A stretch of DNA of 64,000 nt from positions 930,001 to 994,000 of the forward strand of contig NZ_JAPEPZ010000001.1 in NCBI RefSeq assembly GCF_026339875.1, read 5' to 3'. The translations under genes and the position numbers were made by a program. Under the pieces are notes generated by a model. That model saw only the letters and a program-made list of their open reading frames with translations, was not told the origin of the DNA and ran no database searches. Source of the DNA: Streptomyces sp. NBC_01571. Lineage in GTDB: Bacteria; Actinomycetota; Actinomycetes; Streptomycetales; Streptomycetaceae. Every line of letters begins with the position of its first letter. Position 1 is the first letter of the stretch. Shown here piece after piece: positions 25,523 to 34,325 of this stretch.

Positions 25523-26161
25523 TCACCCCTCCGCGGGCGGGACGCCGACCAGTTTCGTCAGGAAGCGGTCCACCTGTTCCTCCAGCGGAGGCCAGGGCAT
25601 CCCGGGCTGGTTGACGCGCAGCGAGACCGCGCCGTGGACGGCCGTGCGCAGATCGAGGGAGACGGTCTCCGCGTCGCCGCGCGGCGCCAGCCCGGCGTCC
25701 ATGCAGCGGCGGATCGCCGCGGTCGTGCGCTCGGCCATCTCCTCCTTGAAGGACATGTCGGTGCGCCGGTTGAGCGTGCTCTCGTGCAGCACCTTGTACA
25801 GCCCCGGGTGCTCACGGGACCACGCGCCGAGCAGCGCCGTGCGGGCGCGCAACGCGGCCACCGGGTCGGCGGCGTCCGACTCCGCGTCGTCCACCGCGCT
25901 CAGCAGGCCCGCATGACAGTGCTCCAGCGCGGCCAGCACCAGCGCGTCGCGGTCGGCGAAGTGGATATAGACGGAGGTCGCGGCGATGCCCACCTCGCGG
26001 GCGACCGCGCGCAGCGACAGCGCCTGGTCGTCGCCGAGTTCGTCCAGCAGTCGCAGCCCCGCGTCGACGATCTCGGCGCGCAGCCGCTCGCCCTGGCCGC
26101 GCGGGTTGCGGCCACGCCGCGCGGGGCGGGCGGTCTCTCGGGCCGGCGTGGTGGCGTCCAT
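25523..26161 (-). CDS. TetR-family repressor of the CMD-protein gene
   Basis: This 212-aa protein has an N-terminal HTH (IVDAGLRLLDELGDDQALS, then VGIAATSVYIHFADRDAL) and a TetR_C-type ligand domain. Its start (ATG 26161) is 73 bases from the divergent CMD-domain gene, and repeated CTGTAG/CTACAG half-sites lie between them. It probably represses both genes. Confidence 0.9.
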   Translation of the reverse strand: MDATTPARETARPARRGRNPRGQGERLRAEIVDAGLRLLDELGDDQALSLRAVAREVGIAATSVYIHFADRDALVLAALEHCHAGLLSAVDDAESDAADPVAALRARTALLGAWSREHPGLYKVLHESTLNRRTDMSFKEEMAERTTAAIRRCMDAGLAPRGDAETVSLDLRTAVHGAVSLRVNQPGMPWPPLEEQVDRFLTKLVGVPPAEG

Positions 26162-26182
26162 GATCCGGCATTGTAAGGGGCG

Positions 26183-26214
26183 GGCTGTAGAGCTACAGTC
26201 GTAGCCCTACAGCC
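26183..26214. promoter_or_regulatory. Operator with nested CTGTAG/CTACAG half-sites
   Basis: GGCTGTAG (26183-26190) and CTACAGCC (26207-26214) are perfect arms. A further CTACAG at 26193-26198 makes a closer dyad with the first arm. The cluster ends 20 bases before the CMD start and is the probable TetR binding site. Confidence 0.7.
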
Positions 26215-26234
26215 GTTCACTCAAGGGGAGTCAC

Positions 26235-26948
26235 ATGACGCTGCCGACCCGGACCACGGTCGAGGAACTGGACCCGGTGTTCGCCGCAATGGCTTCGGCC
26301 ACCTTCCGACTCGCCGGGGCGGGAGCGGAGCTGACACCACGTGAGCGGGCCCTGCTCAGCGTCGTCGCCGACGTCTGCGAACAGGTCCTCGGGATGCCGT
26401 ACGAATTGCACGTGCGGGCCGCCCTGGACAACGGTCTCGACGCCGACGACCTGCGCGAGCTGCTCCGCTTCATCTCGTACGACAGCGGCTACCCCGCGGC
26501 ACTGGCCGCTCTGGAGCGGCTGGCCGAGATCGAGCGCGACCACGGCCTGCCCGGCCCGACCGGCCAGAGCCACCAGGTGAACGCGGACGGCACCGGCAGC
26601 CCCCTCCCCGCGGCGATGCGCGCCGAGGTGCGCGCCCTCGATCCGGGCTTCGCCGACTACATGGACCTGCAGTCGCGGATGCGTGCCGGCATGTCCCGGA
26701 TCAGCGTCCGCGAGCGGGCGTTCGCCACGATGACGGTGGACGTCCTCTACCAGACCCTCCGGGAGAGCTTCCGCGCCCACGTCGGCCGCGCGCTGGGCGC
26801 GGGGGCGACGCCCGACGACATCCGCGCCGCCGTCCGTGCCACCGCGCCGTTCGGGATGACCCGGACCTGGCGCGCCCTGAACGTCCTCGACGCGCTGCTG
26901 ACCGAGCGGAAGGAACGGGAGGGGAAGCAGACGGCCGAGGCCGCCTGA
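26235..26948 (+). CDS. Tandem carboxymuconolactone decarboxylase (CMD) domain protein
   Basis: This 237-aa protein contains two CMD/AhpD-like helical domains. The first has LTPRERALLSVVADVCEQVLGMPYELHVRAAL split around a cysteine and the conserved His (about residues 35-65); the second has RISVRERAFATMTVDVLYQTLRESFRAHV. The AhpD CxxC pair is absent, so decarboxylase or isomerase-like chemistry is more plausible than peroxide reduction. ATG 26235 follows AAGGGGAG. Control by the divergent TetR suggests response to an aromatic or lactone compound (inference). Confidence 0.85.
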   Translation: MTLPTRTTVEELDPVFAAMASATFRLAGAGAELTPRERALLSVVADVCEQVLGMPYELHVRAALDNGLDADDLRELLRFISYDSGYPAALAALERLAEIERDHGLPGPTGQSHQVNADGTGSPLPAAMRAEVRALDPGFADYMDLQSRMRAGMSRISVRERAFATMTVDVLYQTLRESFRAHVGRALGAGATPDDIRAAVRATAPFGMTRTWRALNVLDALLTERKEREGKQTAEAA

Positions 26949-27174
26949 CCGATCTCCGGCTGCACCCCGCCCACGACGCGGGCCGCGGGGCCGAGCCGGC
27001 GGGGTGCGGGCCGCGGGCGCGGTCCGGGGCGACGTGGGCGGGCCGGCGGGGCCACCGCAGCGCGGCAGACCGTGCAACCGTCGGCGACGGGTCGCGCATG
27101 CGACTGGAGCACCCGCCGGGCAGGCATGTCCCGCCAACCGGCCGCCCGACCTGGCGGACACACCCTGGAACCGG

Positions 27175-27210
27175 CGAAGGGGCGGGACCGTACCCGGGCC
27201 CGCCCCTTCG
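27175..27210. terminator. Hairpin terminator between CMD and secreted-protein genes
   Basis: CGAAGGGGCGGG (27175-27186) and CCCGCCCCTTCG (27199-27210) form a perfect 12-bp stem. It lies 17 bases past the stop of the leftward secreted protein and can serve the rightward CMD gene as well. The gap 26949-27226 holds nothing else. Confidence 0.8.
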
Positions 27211-27226
27211 CTCACCCGGCTCGTGG

Positions 27227-28663
27227 TCAGCTGACGTTGAGCGCCGTGTCGTCGAGGACGAACGACGTCTGCAGCATGGAGCCCTCGGTGCCGGTGAACT
27301 TGACCGTGATCGTCTGCCCCGCGTAGGCGGACAGGTTGAAACTGCGCAGCGTGTACCCGGACGCGGCGTTCAGGTTCGAGTACGTGGCGAGCGTCGACAG
27401 GACCGTGCCACCACTGTTCAGTACCTGGGCCTTGAGGGTGTCGTACGCGGTGGTGGTGGTCGTCTCGGCCGTGTCCACGTGGAGATAGAAGTTCAGCGTG
27501 GCCGCGCAGCCGGACGGAACGGTGACCGTCTGGGCGAGCGTGTCGGTGCGGGCCGTGCCGTACCCGTCCATCCAGGCCTTGTACGAGCCGGTGCGGGCGG
27601 CCTCGCTGCTGCTGTTGGTGATCACACCGCTGGTGGCGGTCCAGGAGCTGCTGCCGGACTCGAAGCCCGGGTTGGCGAGCAGTTGGGCGGCGGTGCAGGT
27701 GCCACCGCCTCCGCCACCACCGCCGCCGCCGGCGCCCGCGAGCCACTCGGTGGCGTTCAGGGCGAGGGCGGCGTTCGTGGCACCGGTGTCGTTCCATCCG
27801 TCGTACAGCGTGTTGCCGGACTGGCCGGTGCCGTCGTCGATCGGCGAACTGTCGCCCCAGAAGGCGACCTTGCCGCTGCCGAAGGTGCTGGTGGCGAAGA
27901 ACGCGCCGGTGTTGCCGGAGTAACCGCTGCGGTAGACCAGTCCCTTGACGGCGGAGTTGTCGGACGGCTTGAGGGTGGCCGTGGTGCCGTCGGCGATCAG
28001 GCTCTTCGTGACGGTGCCGAACGAACCGTGCAGGACCGGGTTGGTGCTGTCGCTGATGGCCGCCGGGTATCCGGAGCTGACGTCGAGCGTGTCGATCGAG
28101 AAGCCGAACGGGTCCGTGGAGTCGACGCTGTTGTTGGTCATCAGGTCGTTGAAGATCTCGACCGCGTCGTAGCCGTCGTTGTTCCGGTCGGCGCCGGTGT
28201 GGTCGGAGACCATGAAGAGCCCGCCGCCGTTCTTCACGAACGTCATGATCGCGGTCTTCTCGGCGGTGGTGAAGAGCGTGTTGGGCTCCGGAAGCACCAG
28301 TTCGTCGAAGTTCGACAGGTCGTTCGCGGCCGAACCGCCGTAGGTGAGGCTGGAGCCCGAGGGCAGGGTCCTGAGGCTGTAGTCGCCGGTCTTCTGCAGG
28401 GCGACGCCCCAGGAGGAGAGGGCCCCGGTCCAGTCGGTCTCGGACGACGGAGACGAGTCCTGGCCCAACGGGTCGGGCTGACTGGTGGAGATGACCCAGT
28501 CGGCGTTGCCCGCCGTCTCGGCATGACCGTTGTCGAACAGGACGCGGTGCTGGGTGGCCGCGGCGGCCGGCGCGGACGCCTGGACGGCCGCACCCGTGAC
28601 GACGAGTCCGAACACGGCCAGCGCCGAGGCGAGTCTGTGGCGGGACTTTCTGAATCCAAGCAT
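27227..28663 (-). CDS. Secreted GATase-like domain plus C-terminal jelly-roll domain
   Basis: This 478-aa exported protein starts at ATG 28663, since GGAGGT lies seven bases upstream. A signal peptide (about 1-35, ending APAAAA) leads to a domain with [37 protein letters not shown] and [12 protein letters not shown]. This resembles the class-I glutamine-amidotransferase-like/DUF4350 fold but has no obvious catalytic Cys. A run of about ten glycines links it to a beta-sandwich ([18 protein letters not shown], then [16 protein letters not shown]), a module often attached to secreted proteases. The role is probably extracellular carbohydrate or protein binding; the enzyme activity is unproven. 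Confidence 0.75.
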   Translation of the reverse strand: MLGFRKSRHRLASALAVFGLVVTGAAVQASAPAAAATQHRVLFDNGHAETAGNADWVISTSQPDPLGQDSSPSSETDWTGALSSWGVALQKTGDYSLRTLPSGSSLTYGGSAANDLSNFDELVLPEPNTLFTTAEKTAIMTFVKNGGGLFMVSDHTGADRNNDGYDAVEIFNDLMTNNSVDSTDPFGFSIDTLDVSSGYPAAISDSTNPVLHGSFGTVTKSLIADGTTATLKPSDNSAVKGLVYRSGYSGNTGAFFATSTFGSGKVAFWGDSSPIDDGTGQSGNTLYDGWNDTGATNAALALNATEWLAGAGGGGGGGGGGTCTAAQLLANPGFESGSSSWTATSGVITNSSSEAARTGSYKAWMDGYGTARTDTLAQTVTVPSGCAATLNFYLHVDTAETTTTTAYDTLKAQVLNSGGTVLSTLATYSNLNAASGYTLRSFNLSAYAGQTITVKFTGTEGSMLQTSFVLDDTALNVS

Positions 28664-28896
28664 CCGGCGAACCTCCATGGGGGTGGGGAGAGGCGGAGCG
28701 GGCGCCCAAGTCTCCGCGCGTAGAACGGTGATCAGCCGTCTTCCGCGCGACAGATTATTGAACGGTACATGGCAATGTCGCGACTGGACAGGAGTCCGCC
28801 GGACCCGATCGAGGACGCCCGGCAAGCCGAACGGACTGTCTCCGCCCCCAGCGGGAACACCCCTAGATGCACGGGTCCAGAATTGAAGGGGCGGAC

Positions 28897-29160
28897 ATGG
28901 AGATCTCAGGCATCATCAGTGCCATCGTCATCGGCATCATCATCGGCATACTGGGTCGGCTCGTCGTCCCGGGACGCCAGCACATCGGCATCCTGTGGAC
29001 GATCGTCGTCGGCATCGTCGCCGCGTTCATCGGCGCCGGGATCGCCTCCGCGTTCGGCGTGGCCGACACCAAGGGCCCGGACTGGATCGAGTGGTTCATA
29101 CAGATCGCCGTCGCGGCGGTGGGCGTCGCGGCGCTCGACCGGGTGAAGGTCCGCCGCTGA
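28897..29160 (+). CDS. GlsB/YeaQ/YmgE family stress membrane protein
   Basis: This 87-aa integral membrane protein has three hydrophobic helices: [40 protein letters not shown] and [15 protein letters not shown]. It matches the transglycosylase-associated (GlsB) family, induced by general or acid stress in other bacteria. ATG 28897 follows GAAGGGG; an upstream in-frame ATG at 28867 lacks a site. It stands alone between divergent and downstream genes. Confidence 0.88.
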   Translation: MEISGIISAIVIGIIIGILGRLVVPGRQHIGILWTIVVGIVAAFIGAGIASAFGVADTKGPDWIEWFIQIAVAAVGVAALDRVKVRR

Positions 29161-29289
29161 CGCGCCGGGCGGCCACCCGCCCGCGCGCTGCCCCGGTTCC
29201 GTGGGCCGATCAATTCCCTTGCGGCGCCCGGAGCGTGGCACATAGGTTCTGCGGACTTCACCCCGCGCCGCAGACGCCACGGAGAGACC

Positions 29290-30171
29290 TTGTCCCTGCT
29301 CATCACGCCGCTGTCCGACCCCGAGCCCGCACCGTCGAGTCGGCGTCTGGCCTGGCTGGCCGCCGACTCGACGGGCGTGCCCGTGGGCTCCGCGTTTCTG
29401 CGGATTTTCACCAAGGAGGGGCAGGAGCACCTCGCCGAGCTGGAGGTGGCGGTCCACCCGGCCGAACGGCGTCGGGGGGTGGGCGACCGCCTCCTGGACG
29501 CGGCCGTCTCGGCGGCGCGAGCCGAGGGGCGGCGCTCGCTCGTCGCACAGGCCGCGCACGGCTCACCCGGCGACCTGTTCCTGGCGGCCCGCGGCTTCCG
29601 CCGGGTGCTGGCACTGACGTACGCACGGCTGCCGCTCGCCGGCATGGACCTCGTACGGATCGACGGAATCGCCGAACGGCCGCATCCGGGGTACGCGTTG
29701 ACGCGCTGGGACGGCACGGTGCCGCCCCACCTGGCACGGACCTATGCCGACTCGCGTCGGGCCATGGACGACATGCCGATGGAGGAGACGGACTACGGAA
29801 CCGTCGTCTGGGACGTGGCGAGGGTCGTCGCGGCTGCCGAAGCCGTCGCGAAACGCGGGGAGTTGCTCCACACGGTCGCCGCGGTGGACCGTGCGGACGG
29901 TTCGATCGTCGGCTTCAGCGAGCTCGTCGTGCCCGGCGACGGCCGGGGTGACGCCCAGCACTACGGCACCGGGGTGGTGCCCGAGCACCGGGGCCACGGG
30001 CTGGGACTCTGGATGAAGGCCGAGTCGATCCGCACCGCCCGCCGACGGCACCCGGGGCTCGAGGGCCTGCTCACCGACACCGCCGACAGCAACGCGCCGA
30101 TGCGCGGCATCAACGACGCGCTCGGCTATCGGCCGACGCACCGGGCGGTGGAGTACCAGCTCGACCTGTGA
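29290..30171 (+). CDS. Tandem GNAT acetyltransferase
   Basis: This 293-aa protein has two GNAT folds. The N-terminal one has the acetyl-CoA loop as VAVHPAERRRGVGDRLLDAA (about residues 53-72). The C-terminal one has GTGVVPEHRGHGLGLWMKAE (about 233-252), followed by TDTADSNAPMRGINDALGYRP. The second site matches the Q/RxxGxG/A loop best and is probably the active one. TTG 29290 follows GGAGAG. Substrate unknown. Confidence 0.85.
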   Translation: MSLLITPLSDPEPAPSSRRLAWLAADSTGVPVGSAFLRIFTKEGQEHLAELEVAVHPAERRRGVGDRLLDAAVSAARAEGRRSLVAQAAHGSPGDLFLAARGFRRVLALTYARLPLAGMDLVRIDGIAERPHPGYALTRWDGTVPPHLARTYADSRRAMDDMPMEETDYGTVVWDVARVVAAAEAVAKRGELLHTVAAVDRADGSIVGFSELVVPGDGRGDAQHYGTGVVPEHRGHGLGLWMKAESIRTARRRHPGLEGLLTDTADSNAPMRGINDALGYRPTHRAVEYQLDL

Positions 30172-30234
30172 CGGCGGGCGCGACCGGGTACGTCCAGGTA
30201 CAGCCGCGTACGGACGGGTGGGAAGTGCGGCCCC

Positions 30235-31146
30235 TCACCCGGCCGCCCCGAGCGCCGCGAGCCCGTCGTAGGTCGACGGGTACGCGGGGGTCCAGCCGAG
30301 TTCACGTTCCGCCTTCGCCGAGGACACCCGCATCGTCGTCGCCATCACGACGTGCGCGTACGCCATGGGGCTCGTAGTCCACAGCGGTACCGTCACCGGC
30401 TTCGGCAGCCCGAACCGCTCGGCCACGGCTCGGACATGGGCGCCGAAGCCCATCGGGGCGCTGTCGGCGATGTTGTACGCCTGTCCTGGGCGTCCGCGCT
30501 CGACGGCGGCGACCACGGCGGCCGCCGCGTCGACGAGACCGGTCCACGGCAGCACCCGATCGTGGTCCGCGGCGACGGGGGGCTGCCGCCTGCGCAGCAT
30601 GGGCAGGAGCGCGTCGGTGCCGCCGGGGCCGTAGAAGAGGCCGAAGCGCAGCGCGATGCCGTCCAGTCCCGCCGCCTCGAAGGTGAGTCGTTCCTTGGTG
30701 CGCATGGCCGCGATGTGCCGTTCGAGCCGTGGCGTGGTGCCCCGCGGTCCGAAGGGGTCGTCCTCGGTCAGGAGATGGTCGCCGTGGTCCCCGTAGCCGT
30801 ATCCGAAGACCATCGACTCGGCGACGAACCGGTGGGCGCCGGTGGCCCGGGCGGCCTCGATCAGGTGGGCGGTGCCCTCGGTGCGCAGCGCGTCGGTCGC
30901 GTACATGTCCCGGTGGCGCAGGGGTGCCTTGCGCAGGGCCGTGGCGGCGTGCACGACGGTGTCGAAGTGCCGGCCGTCCACGGCACGCAGCAGCCCGTCG
31001 CGGTCCATCAGATCCGCCCGGACACCGCCCGCCGCACTCCGGGCCAGGGCGGTGACCTGGTGTCCCGCCCCGGTCAGGGCCTGGGTGACGTGCCGGCCGA
31101 GGACGCCGCTCGCGCCCGCCAGGAGGATGCTCTGTCGTGTCGTCAT
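30235..31146 (-). CDS. NAD-dependent epimerase/dehydratase (extended SDR)
   Basis: This 303-aa protein has the extended-SDR cofactor motif GASGVLGRHV (residues 11-20), a VVHAAT signature and sugar-epimerase-like C-terminal segments (ALRFGLFYGPGG, AYNIADSAP, ERELGWTPAYPSTYDGL). The catalytic YxxxK is not clearly recognisable; the equivalent position reads KERLTFE, so catalysis may differ from true epimerases. ATG 31146 has only a weak ribosome site. Upstream lies an unusual tandem-repeat array. Confidence 0.8.
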   Translation of the reverse strand: MTTRQSILLAGASGVLGRHVTQALTGAGHQVTALARSAAGGVRADLMDRDGLLRAVDGRHFDTVVHAATALRKAPLRHRDMYATDALRTEGTAHLIEAARATGAHRFVAESMVFGYGYGDHGDHLLTEDDPFGPRGTTPRLERHIAAMRTKERLTFEAAGLDGIALRFGLFYGPGGTDALLPMLRRRQPPVAADHDRVLPWTGLVDAAAAVVAAVERGRPGQAYNIADSAPMGFGAHVRAVAERFGLPKPVTVPLWTTSPMAYAHVVMATTMRVSSAKAERELGWTPAYPSTYDGLAALGAAG

Positions 31147-31204
31147 ACCCGTGCGACGAAACGAAGGCGCCGGGGTGTGACATCGCCTCCCGGCGCGGAC
31201 GGAG

Positions 31205-31357
31205 ACGCGTCCGGGCGGACCTCGATACGTGCGGGCCACCGCGACACTTCCGGGCGGACCGCGATACGTGCGTGCCACCGCGACGCGTGCGGGCGGACCG
31301 CGATACGTGCGTGCCACCGCGATACGTGCGGGCCACCGCGACGCGTGCGGGCGCACC
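31205..31357. repeat. Tandem array of ~19-20 bp units
   Basis: At least seven consecutive units of the form ACCGCGATACGTGCGGGCC occur head to tail, with lengths alternating between 19 and 20 and variants such as GACGCGTGCGGGCGG and GATACGTGCGTGCC. Each unit carries a TACGTG or ACGCGT core. The array fills the 244-base space between the epimerase start and the acetyltransferase stop, directly upstream of the epimerase promoter. Unit spacing near two helical turns would place the cores on one face of the DNA. Confidence 0.8.
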
Positions 31358-31390
31358 GGCGTACGAGAAGTCCCGGCGAGCCCGGCGGCG

Positions 31391-32164
31391 CTACCCGTAG
31401 ACGTACGGCGTCGTCGTGGTCAGTGGCTGGAAGCCCAGGCGGGCGAGGACGGGGCGGCTCTGGGTGGAGGCGTCGACCTGGACGTAGCGGTAGCCGCGGT
31501 CGGCGGCCACCCGGGCACGGTGGGCGACGAGGGCGCGGTAGATGCCCCGGCCGCGCCAGGACTCGACGGTGCCGCCGCCCCACAGTCCGGCGAACCGGGC
31601 ACCGGGCACCATTTCCATGCGGGCCGCGCTGACCGGCTCGTCGCCGGCGAGGGCGACGACCGCCACCACGTTGTCCTCGTCACCGGTGAGTTGGGCCAGC
31701 AGTTGGTGGCGCATACGGGTGCTGTCGGTGCCGAAGGCCTGTTCGTGGACGTCCGCGACGAGGTCCACGCCGGCGCGGTCGGTGACGGGCAGGAGCCGTA
31801 CGCCCTCGGGCGGCTGGGCGTCGAGCGCCAGATCGCCCAGCTCGGCGATCATCAGCGTCTCCTCGGGCTGCGCGACGAACCCCGCGTCACGCAGGCGCTG
31901 TCCGAGGTTCTCCGGCTTGTCGTGGCCGTACAGCTTCCACTCGAACTCCCGGCCGAGCTTGCCGAAGTACCGCACCTGGTCGGCGATGGCCGCGTCGGCG
32001 CCCGGGCCGTCCAGATCCGACCAGATCACCCCGTTCCAGCCGTGCTCCGCACCGACCTGGCGCACCACCTTGTCGACGCGCTCGACCCGGGCCCCCGGGC
32101 CGTCGGGCCGCGCGTCCTCCCGCATGTCCCGGTCGAACAGGGCCAGTACCGCAACGTGATCCAT
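31391..32164 (-). CDS. GNAT-family acetyltransferase
   Basis: This 257-aa protein has a C-terminal GNAT domain: AARMEMVPGARFAGLWGGG, then the acetyl-CoA loop TVESWRGRGIYRALVAHRA (about residues 200-218), followed by VQVDASTQSRPVLARLGFQPLT. The first 120 residues are a less conserved cap with WNGVIWSDLDG. ATG 32164 is seven bases after GGAG. It faces the same way as the epimerase across the repeat array but is too far away to call an operon. Confidence 0.82.
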   Translation of the reverse strand: MDHVAVLALFDRDMREDARPDGPGARVERVDKVVRQVGAEHGWNGVIWSDLDGPGADAAIADQVRYFGKLGREFEWKLYGHDKPENLGQRLRDAGFVAQPEETLMIAELGDLALDAQPPEGVRLLPVTDRAGVDLVADVHEQAFGTDSTRMRHQLLAQLTGDEDNVVAVVALAGDEPVSAARMEMVPGARFAGLWGGGTVESWRGRGIYRALVAHRARVAADRGYRYVQVDASTQSRPVLARLGFQPLTTTTPYVYG

Positions 32165-32659
32165 GGGCTCACTCCAGCACCCTGCGGCGCATACGGCAAT
32201 GGCATTCCTCCGAGGGCGTCGGTCGCCCACCCCCACCTCGGGGCATCACCCCAGGTCAAAGCTGGTGCGGCGACGGTCGGTTGGGAGACCCGCGGTCGGT
32301 CGGATCCACGGCTGCACGACCGGAGGCCGATCGGACAGGTCCGCGCGGTGCCCGGAGCCGGCGCCCACATCGGCGTGCCCATGGCCCCCGGGCGCGCACG
32401 GTCACGGCGGCGTTGCCGGCCGCGGTACCGGACGGCGCGCAGGCCAGAAGCTTCGAGCCGGCCGCCGGAGCGGCGAGGCCGGAGACGGTCCGGCAGGCGC
32501 CCGCCGGGCCCCGCGGGCGAACCGGCGGCGCCATCGTGTGGCGTACGACCCCCGAGGACACCGAGGGCGCCGGTCGCACTCCGGCGCACGCACGATACCT
32601 TCGCACTGACACGGTCCCGTCCGGCGCAGCCCGGCCGGGATGGGATCTCAAGCATCGGG
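32165..32659. other. 495-base gap with no convincing gene
   Basis: All frames in this stretch are arginine/proline-rich and lack ribosome sites. It must contain the promoters of the leftward acetyltransferase and the rightward MBL-fold gene. No repeat or dyad stands out. Confidence 0.45.
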
Positions 32660-33415
32660 ATGGTCATGCGCGAGGACGCGATCGTCGAGGTGGCGGCCGG
32701 AGTTCATCTGGTTCACGGCAGCAACACCAACTGGGTGATCCTGAGCGAGGGGGACGCCGTCACCCTGATCGACACGGGGTACCCCGGCGACCGTCCGGAC
32801 GTCCTCGCCTCCCTGGACGCGCTCGGCCACTCCCCCAAGGCGATCGGTGCCGTCCTCATCACGCACGCGCACAACGACCACCTCGGATCGGCCGAGTACC
32901 TGAGCAGTGCCTTCGGGGTCCCGGTCCATCTGCACGAGGAGGAACTCCCGCACGCGCGGCGCGAGTTCATCCAGCAGGTCAGCGTGGGGTCGGTGATGCT
33001 CCAGGCCTGGCGCCCCGGCGTACTGCCGTGGGCCGTGCACGCCATCAGGTCCGGGGGCACGGCGGACGTCCGGATGACCCGGCCCGAGTCGTTCCCCGCT
33101 GAGGGGCCGCTGGACCTGCCCGGCCGTCCGGTACCGGTGCACACGCCCGGGCACACCGCCGGGCACTGCGTCTACCACCTGCCGGACGCCGGTGTCGTGA
33201 TCTCCGGCGACGCGCTGGTCAGCGGTCATCCCACCTCGCGGACACGCGGCCCGCAGCTGCTGCCGAACATGTTCCACGCCGAGCGTGCGATGGCCATCGC
33301 GTCACTCGCCCGCATCGAGACCCTCGCGGCGGACGTCCTGCTGCCCGGCCACGGTCCGGTCCATCACGGCTCCGTGGGCGACGCCGCGCGGCGCGCGCTG
33401 GAGCTCGCCAACTGA
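32660..33415 (+). CDS. MBL-fold metallo-hydrolase
   Basis: This 251-aa metallo-beta-lactamase-fold hydrolase has the metal-binding HAHNDH as residues 69-74, a third ligand in HTPGHTAGH, the aspartate in VISGDAL, and a late histidine in LLPGHGPVHHG. The overall pattern is glyoxalase-II/hydrolase-like rather than a true beta-lactamase. ATG 32660 (or 32666) is the likely start. Its last 114 bases overlap the antisense MerR gene. Confidence 0.88.
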   Translation: MVMREDAIVEVAAGVHLVHGSNTNWVILSEGDAVTLIDTGYPGDRPDVLASLDALGHSPKAIGAVLITHAHNDHLGSAEYLSSAFGVPVHLHEEELPHARREFIQQVSVGSVMLQAWRPGVLPWAVHAIRSGGTADVRMTRPESFPAEGPLDLPGRPVPVHTPGHTAGHCVYHLPDAGVVISGDALVSGHPTSRTRGPQLLPNMFHAERAMAIASLARIETLAADVLLPGHGPVHHGSVGDAARRALELAN

Positions 33416-33796
33416 CGCCGGCGGTGCCACCGCCCCCGGCTGCACGGCGGTGAGATGGGCCCGCAGCGCGTCCCGGTCACGGGCCAGGCAGTCGATACGG
33501 CTCTGGATGCGGTCGACCTCCCCGCGCAGGAGCGCGGCGGTCTCCGGCGTGAGGCACTCGGGGTGGAGGTGGATCTCGCCGGGGTCGGTCAGGAACGGCA
33601 GAAGGGCGCGGATGATCTCGGTGGTGAGCCCGGAGTCGAGGAGCAGGCGGATCTGCCGGACGCACGGGACGGCCGCCTCGCCGTACGCGCGATAGCCGTT
33701 GGCGGTTCGCTCCGGGCGCAGCAGCCCCTGCTCCTCGTAGTAGCGCAGCATCCGGGTGGGGACGCCGGTACAGCGCGACAGCTCACCGGTCCGCAC
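33302..33796 (-). CDS. MerR-family regulator
   Basis: This 164-aa protein has a classical MerR N-terminus: VRTGELSRCTGVPTRMLRYY, then EEQGLLRPERTANGYRAY (residues 1-38). A dimerisation helix and an HPECLTPETAALLRGEVDRI segment follow. GTG 33796 follows AGGGGCGG. The frame runs about 35-40 residues beyond the usual MerR length, and that tail is encoded opposite the MBL-fold gene. A decayed MFS transporter lies divergently, the classic target arrangement for drug-responsive MerR proteins. Confidence 0.88.
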   Translation of the reverse strand: MRTGELSRCTGVPTRMLRYYEEQGLLRPERTANGYRAYGEAAVPCVRQIRLLLDSGLTTEIIRALLPFLTDPGEIHLHPECLTPETAALLRGEVDRIQSRIDCLARDRDALRAHLTAVQPGAVAPPASVGELQRAPRGVAHGAVMDRTVAGQQDVRREGLDAGE

Positions 33797-33944
33797 GATT
33801 TCCGCCCCTGACTTCCGCTCCCTGGCTTCCGCCCCCTGACCGGCGTACCCGCCGTCGACCGGCTCCCTCGCCCTGGCCCGCCCGGCACGCCGGGCCCGGC
33901 CGACGGCCCCGCCCCGGGCCGACGCACAGGCCCTCGCGCCCTTG

Positions 33945-33964
33945 CCTTCACACTGATGTGAGGG
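33945..33964. promoter_or_regulatory. Dyad between MerR gene and MFS remnant
   Basis: CCTTCACA (33945-33952) and TGTGAGGG (33957-33964) are complementary at seven of eight positions, with a four-base centre. A dyad in this divergent region is typical of MerR-controlled promoters and sits 15 bases before the remnant's ATG. Confidence 0.5.
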
Positions 33965-33979
33965 TTTCAGCATGGTCGC

Positions 33980-34310
33980 ATGTCCCTCGCACCGCCCGCC
34001 AAGGGCACCGCCACGGCTGCCCCGAAACTGCCCCTCCGCGCGCTGCTCGCCCTGTCCACGGCCGCCTTCACCGCCGTCGTGACGGAGCTGCTGCCCGCGG
34101 GTCTGCTGCCGCGGATGGCTCGGGACCTGGGCGTCCAGGACAGCCGCGTCGGCTTCCTGGTGTCCGGCCACGCACTTGGGTGCGGGCGCGGCCGCCCTGC
34201 CCTGGACCTCGCTCCCGCTGATCGTCGCCGCGCTCGGGGTCGTGGCGGCGGGAGACCGACGGTCGTTCCCGCCGCGCCGCGCCGACACCGGGCGCTGTCC
34301 CGCCCCGTCG
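33980..34310 (+). pseudogene. MFS transporter remnant with internal deletion
   Basis: ATG 33980 opens a genuine-looking MFS N-terminus: ALLALSTAAFTAVVTELLPA, then GLLPRMARDLGVQDSRVGFL and VSGHALG. At about 34178 the sequence changes to a different frame that reads GAGAAALPWTSLPLIVAALGVV then AAGDRR, which is what the last transmembrane helix of the same family looks like. About 300 residues between are missing. The frame then runs on into sequence antisense to the acetyltransferase. This was probably the drug exporter controlled by the adjacent MerR. Confidence 0.75.
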
Positions 34311-34325
34311 GCCCGGCGCCTGCCG

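Noticed and set aside
22605..25526. 973-residue leftward frame opposite the exo-glucosaminidase gene
   Set aside because: It is an antisense shadow of a strongly coding GH2 gene, rich in Arg/Gly/Val with no domain or ribosome site.
31205..31357. CRISPR array
   Set aside because: Units are contiguous 19-20 bp tandem copies without unique spacers, and no cas genes are present.
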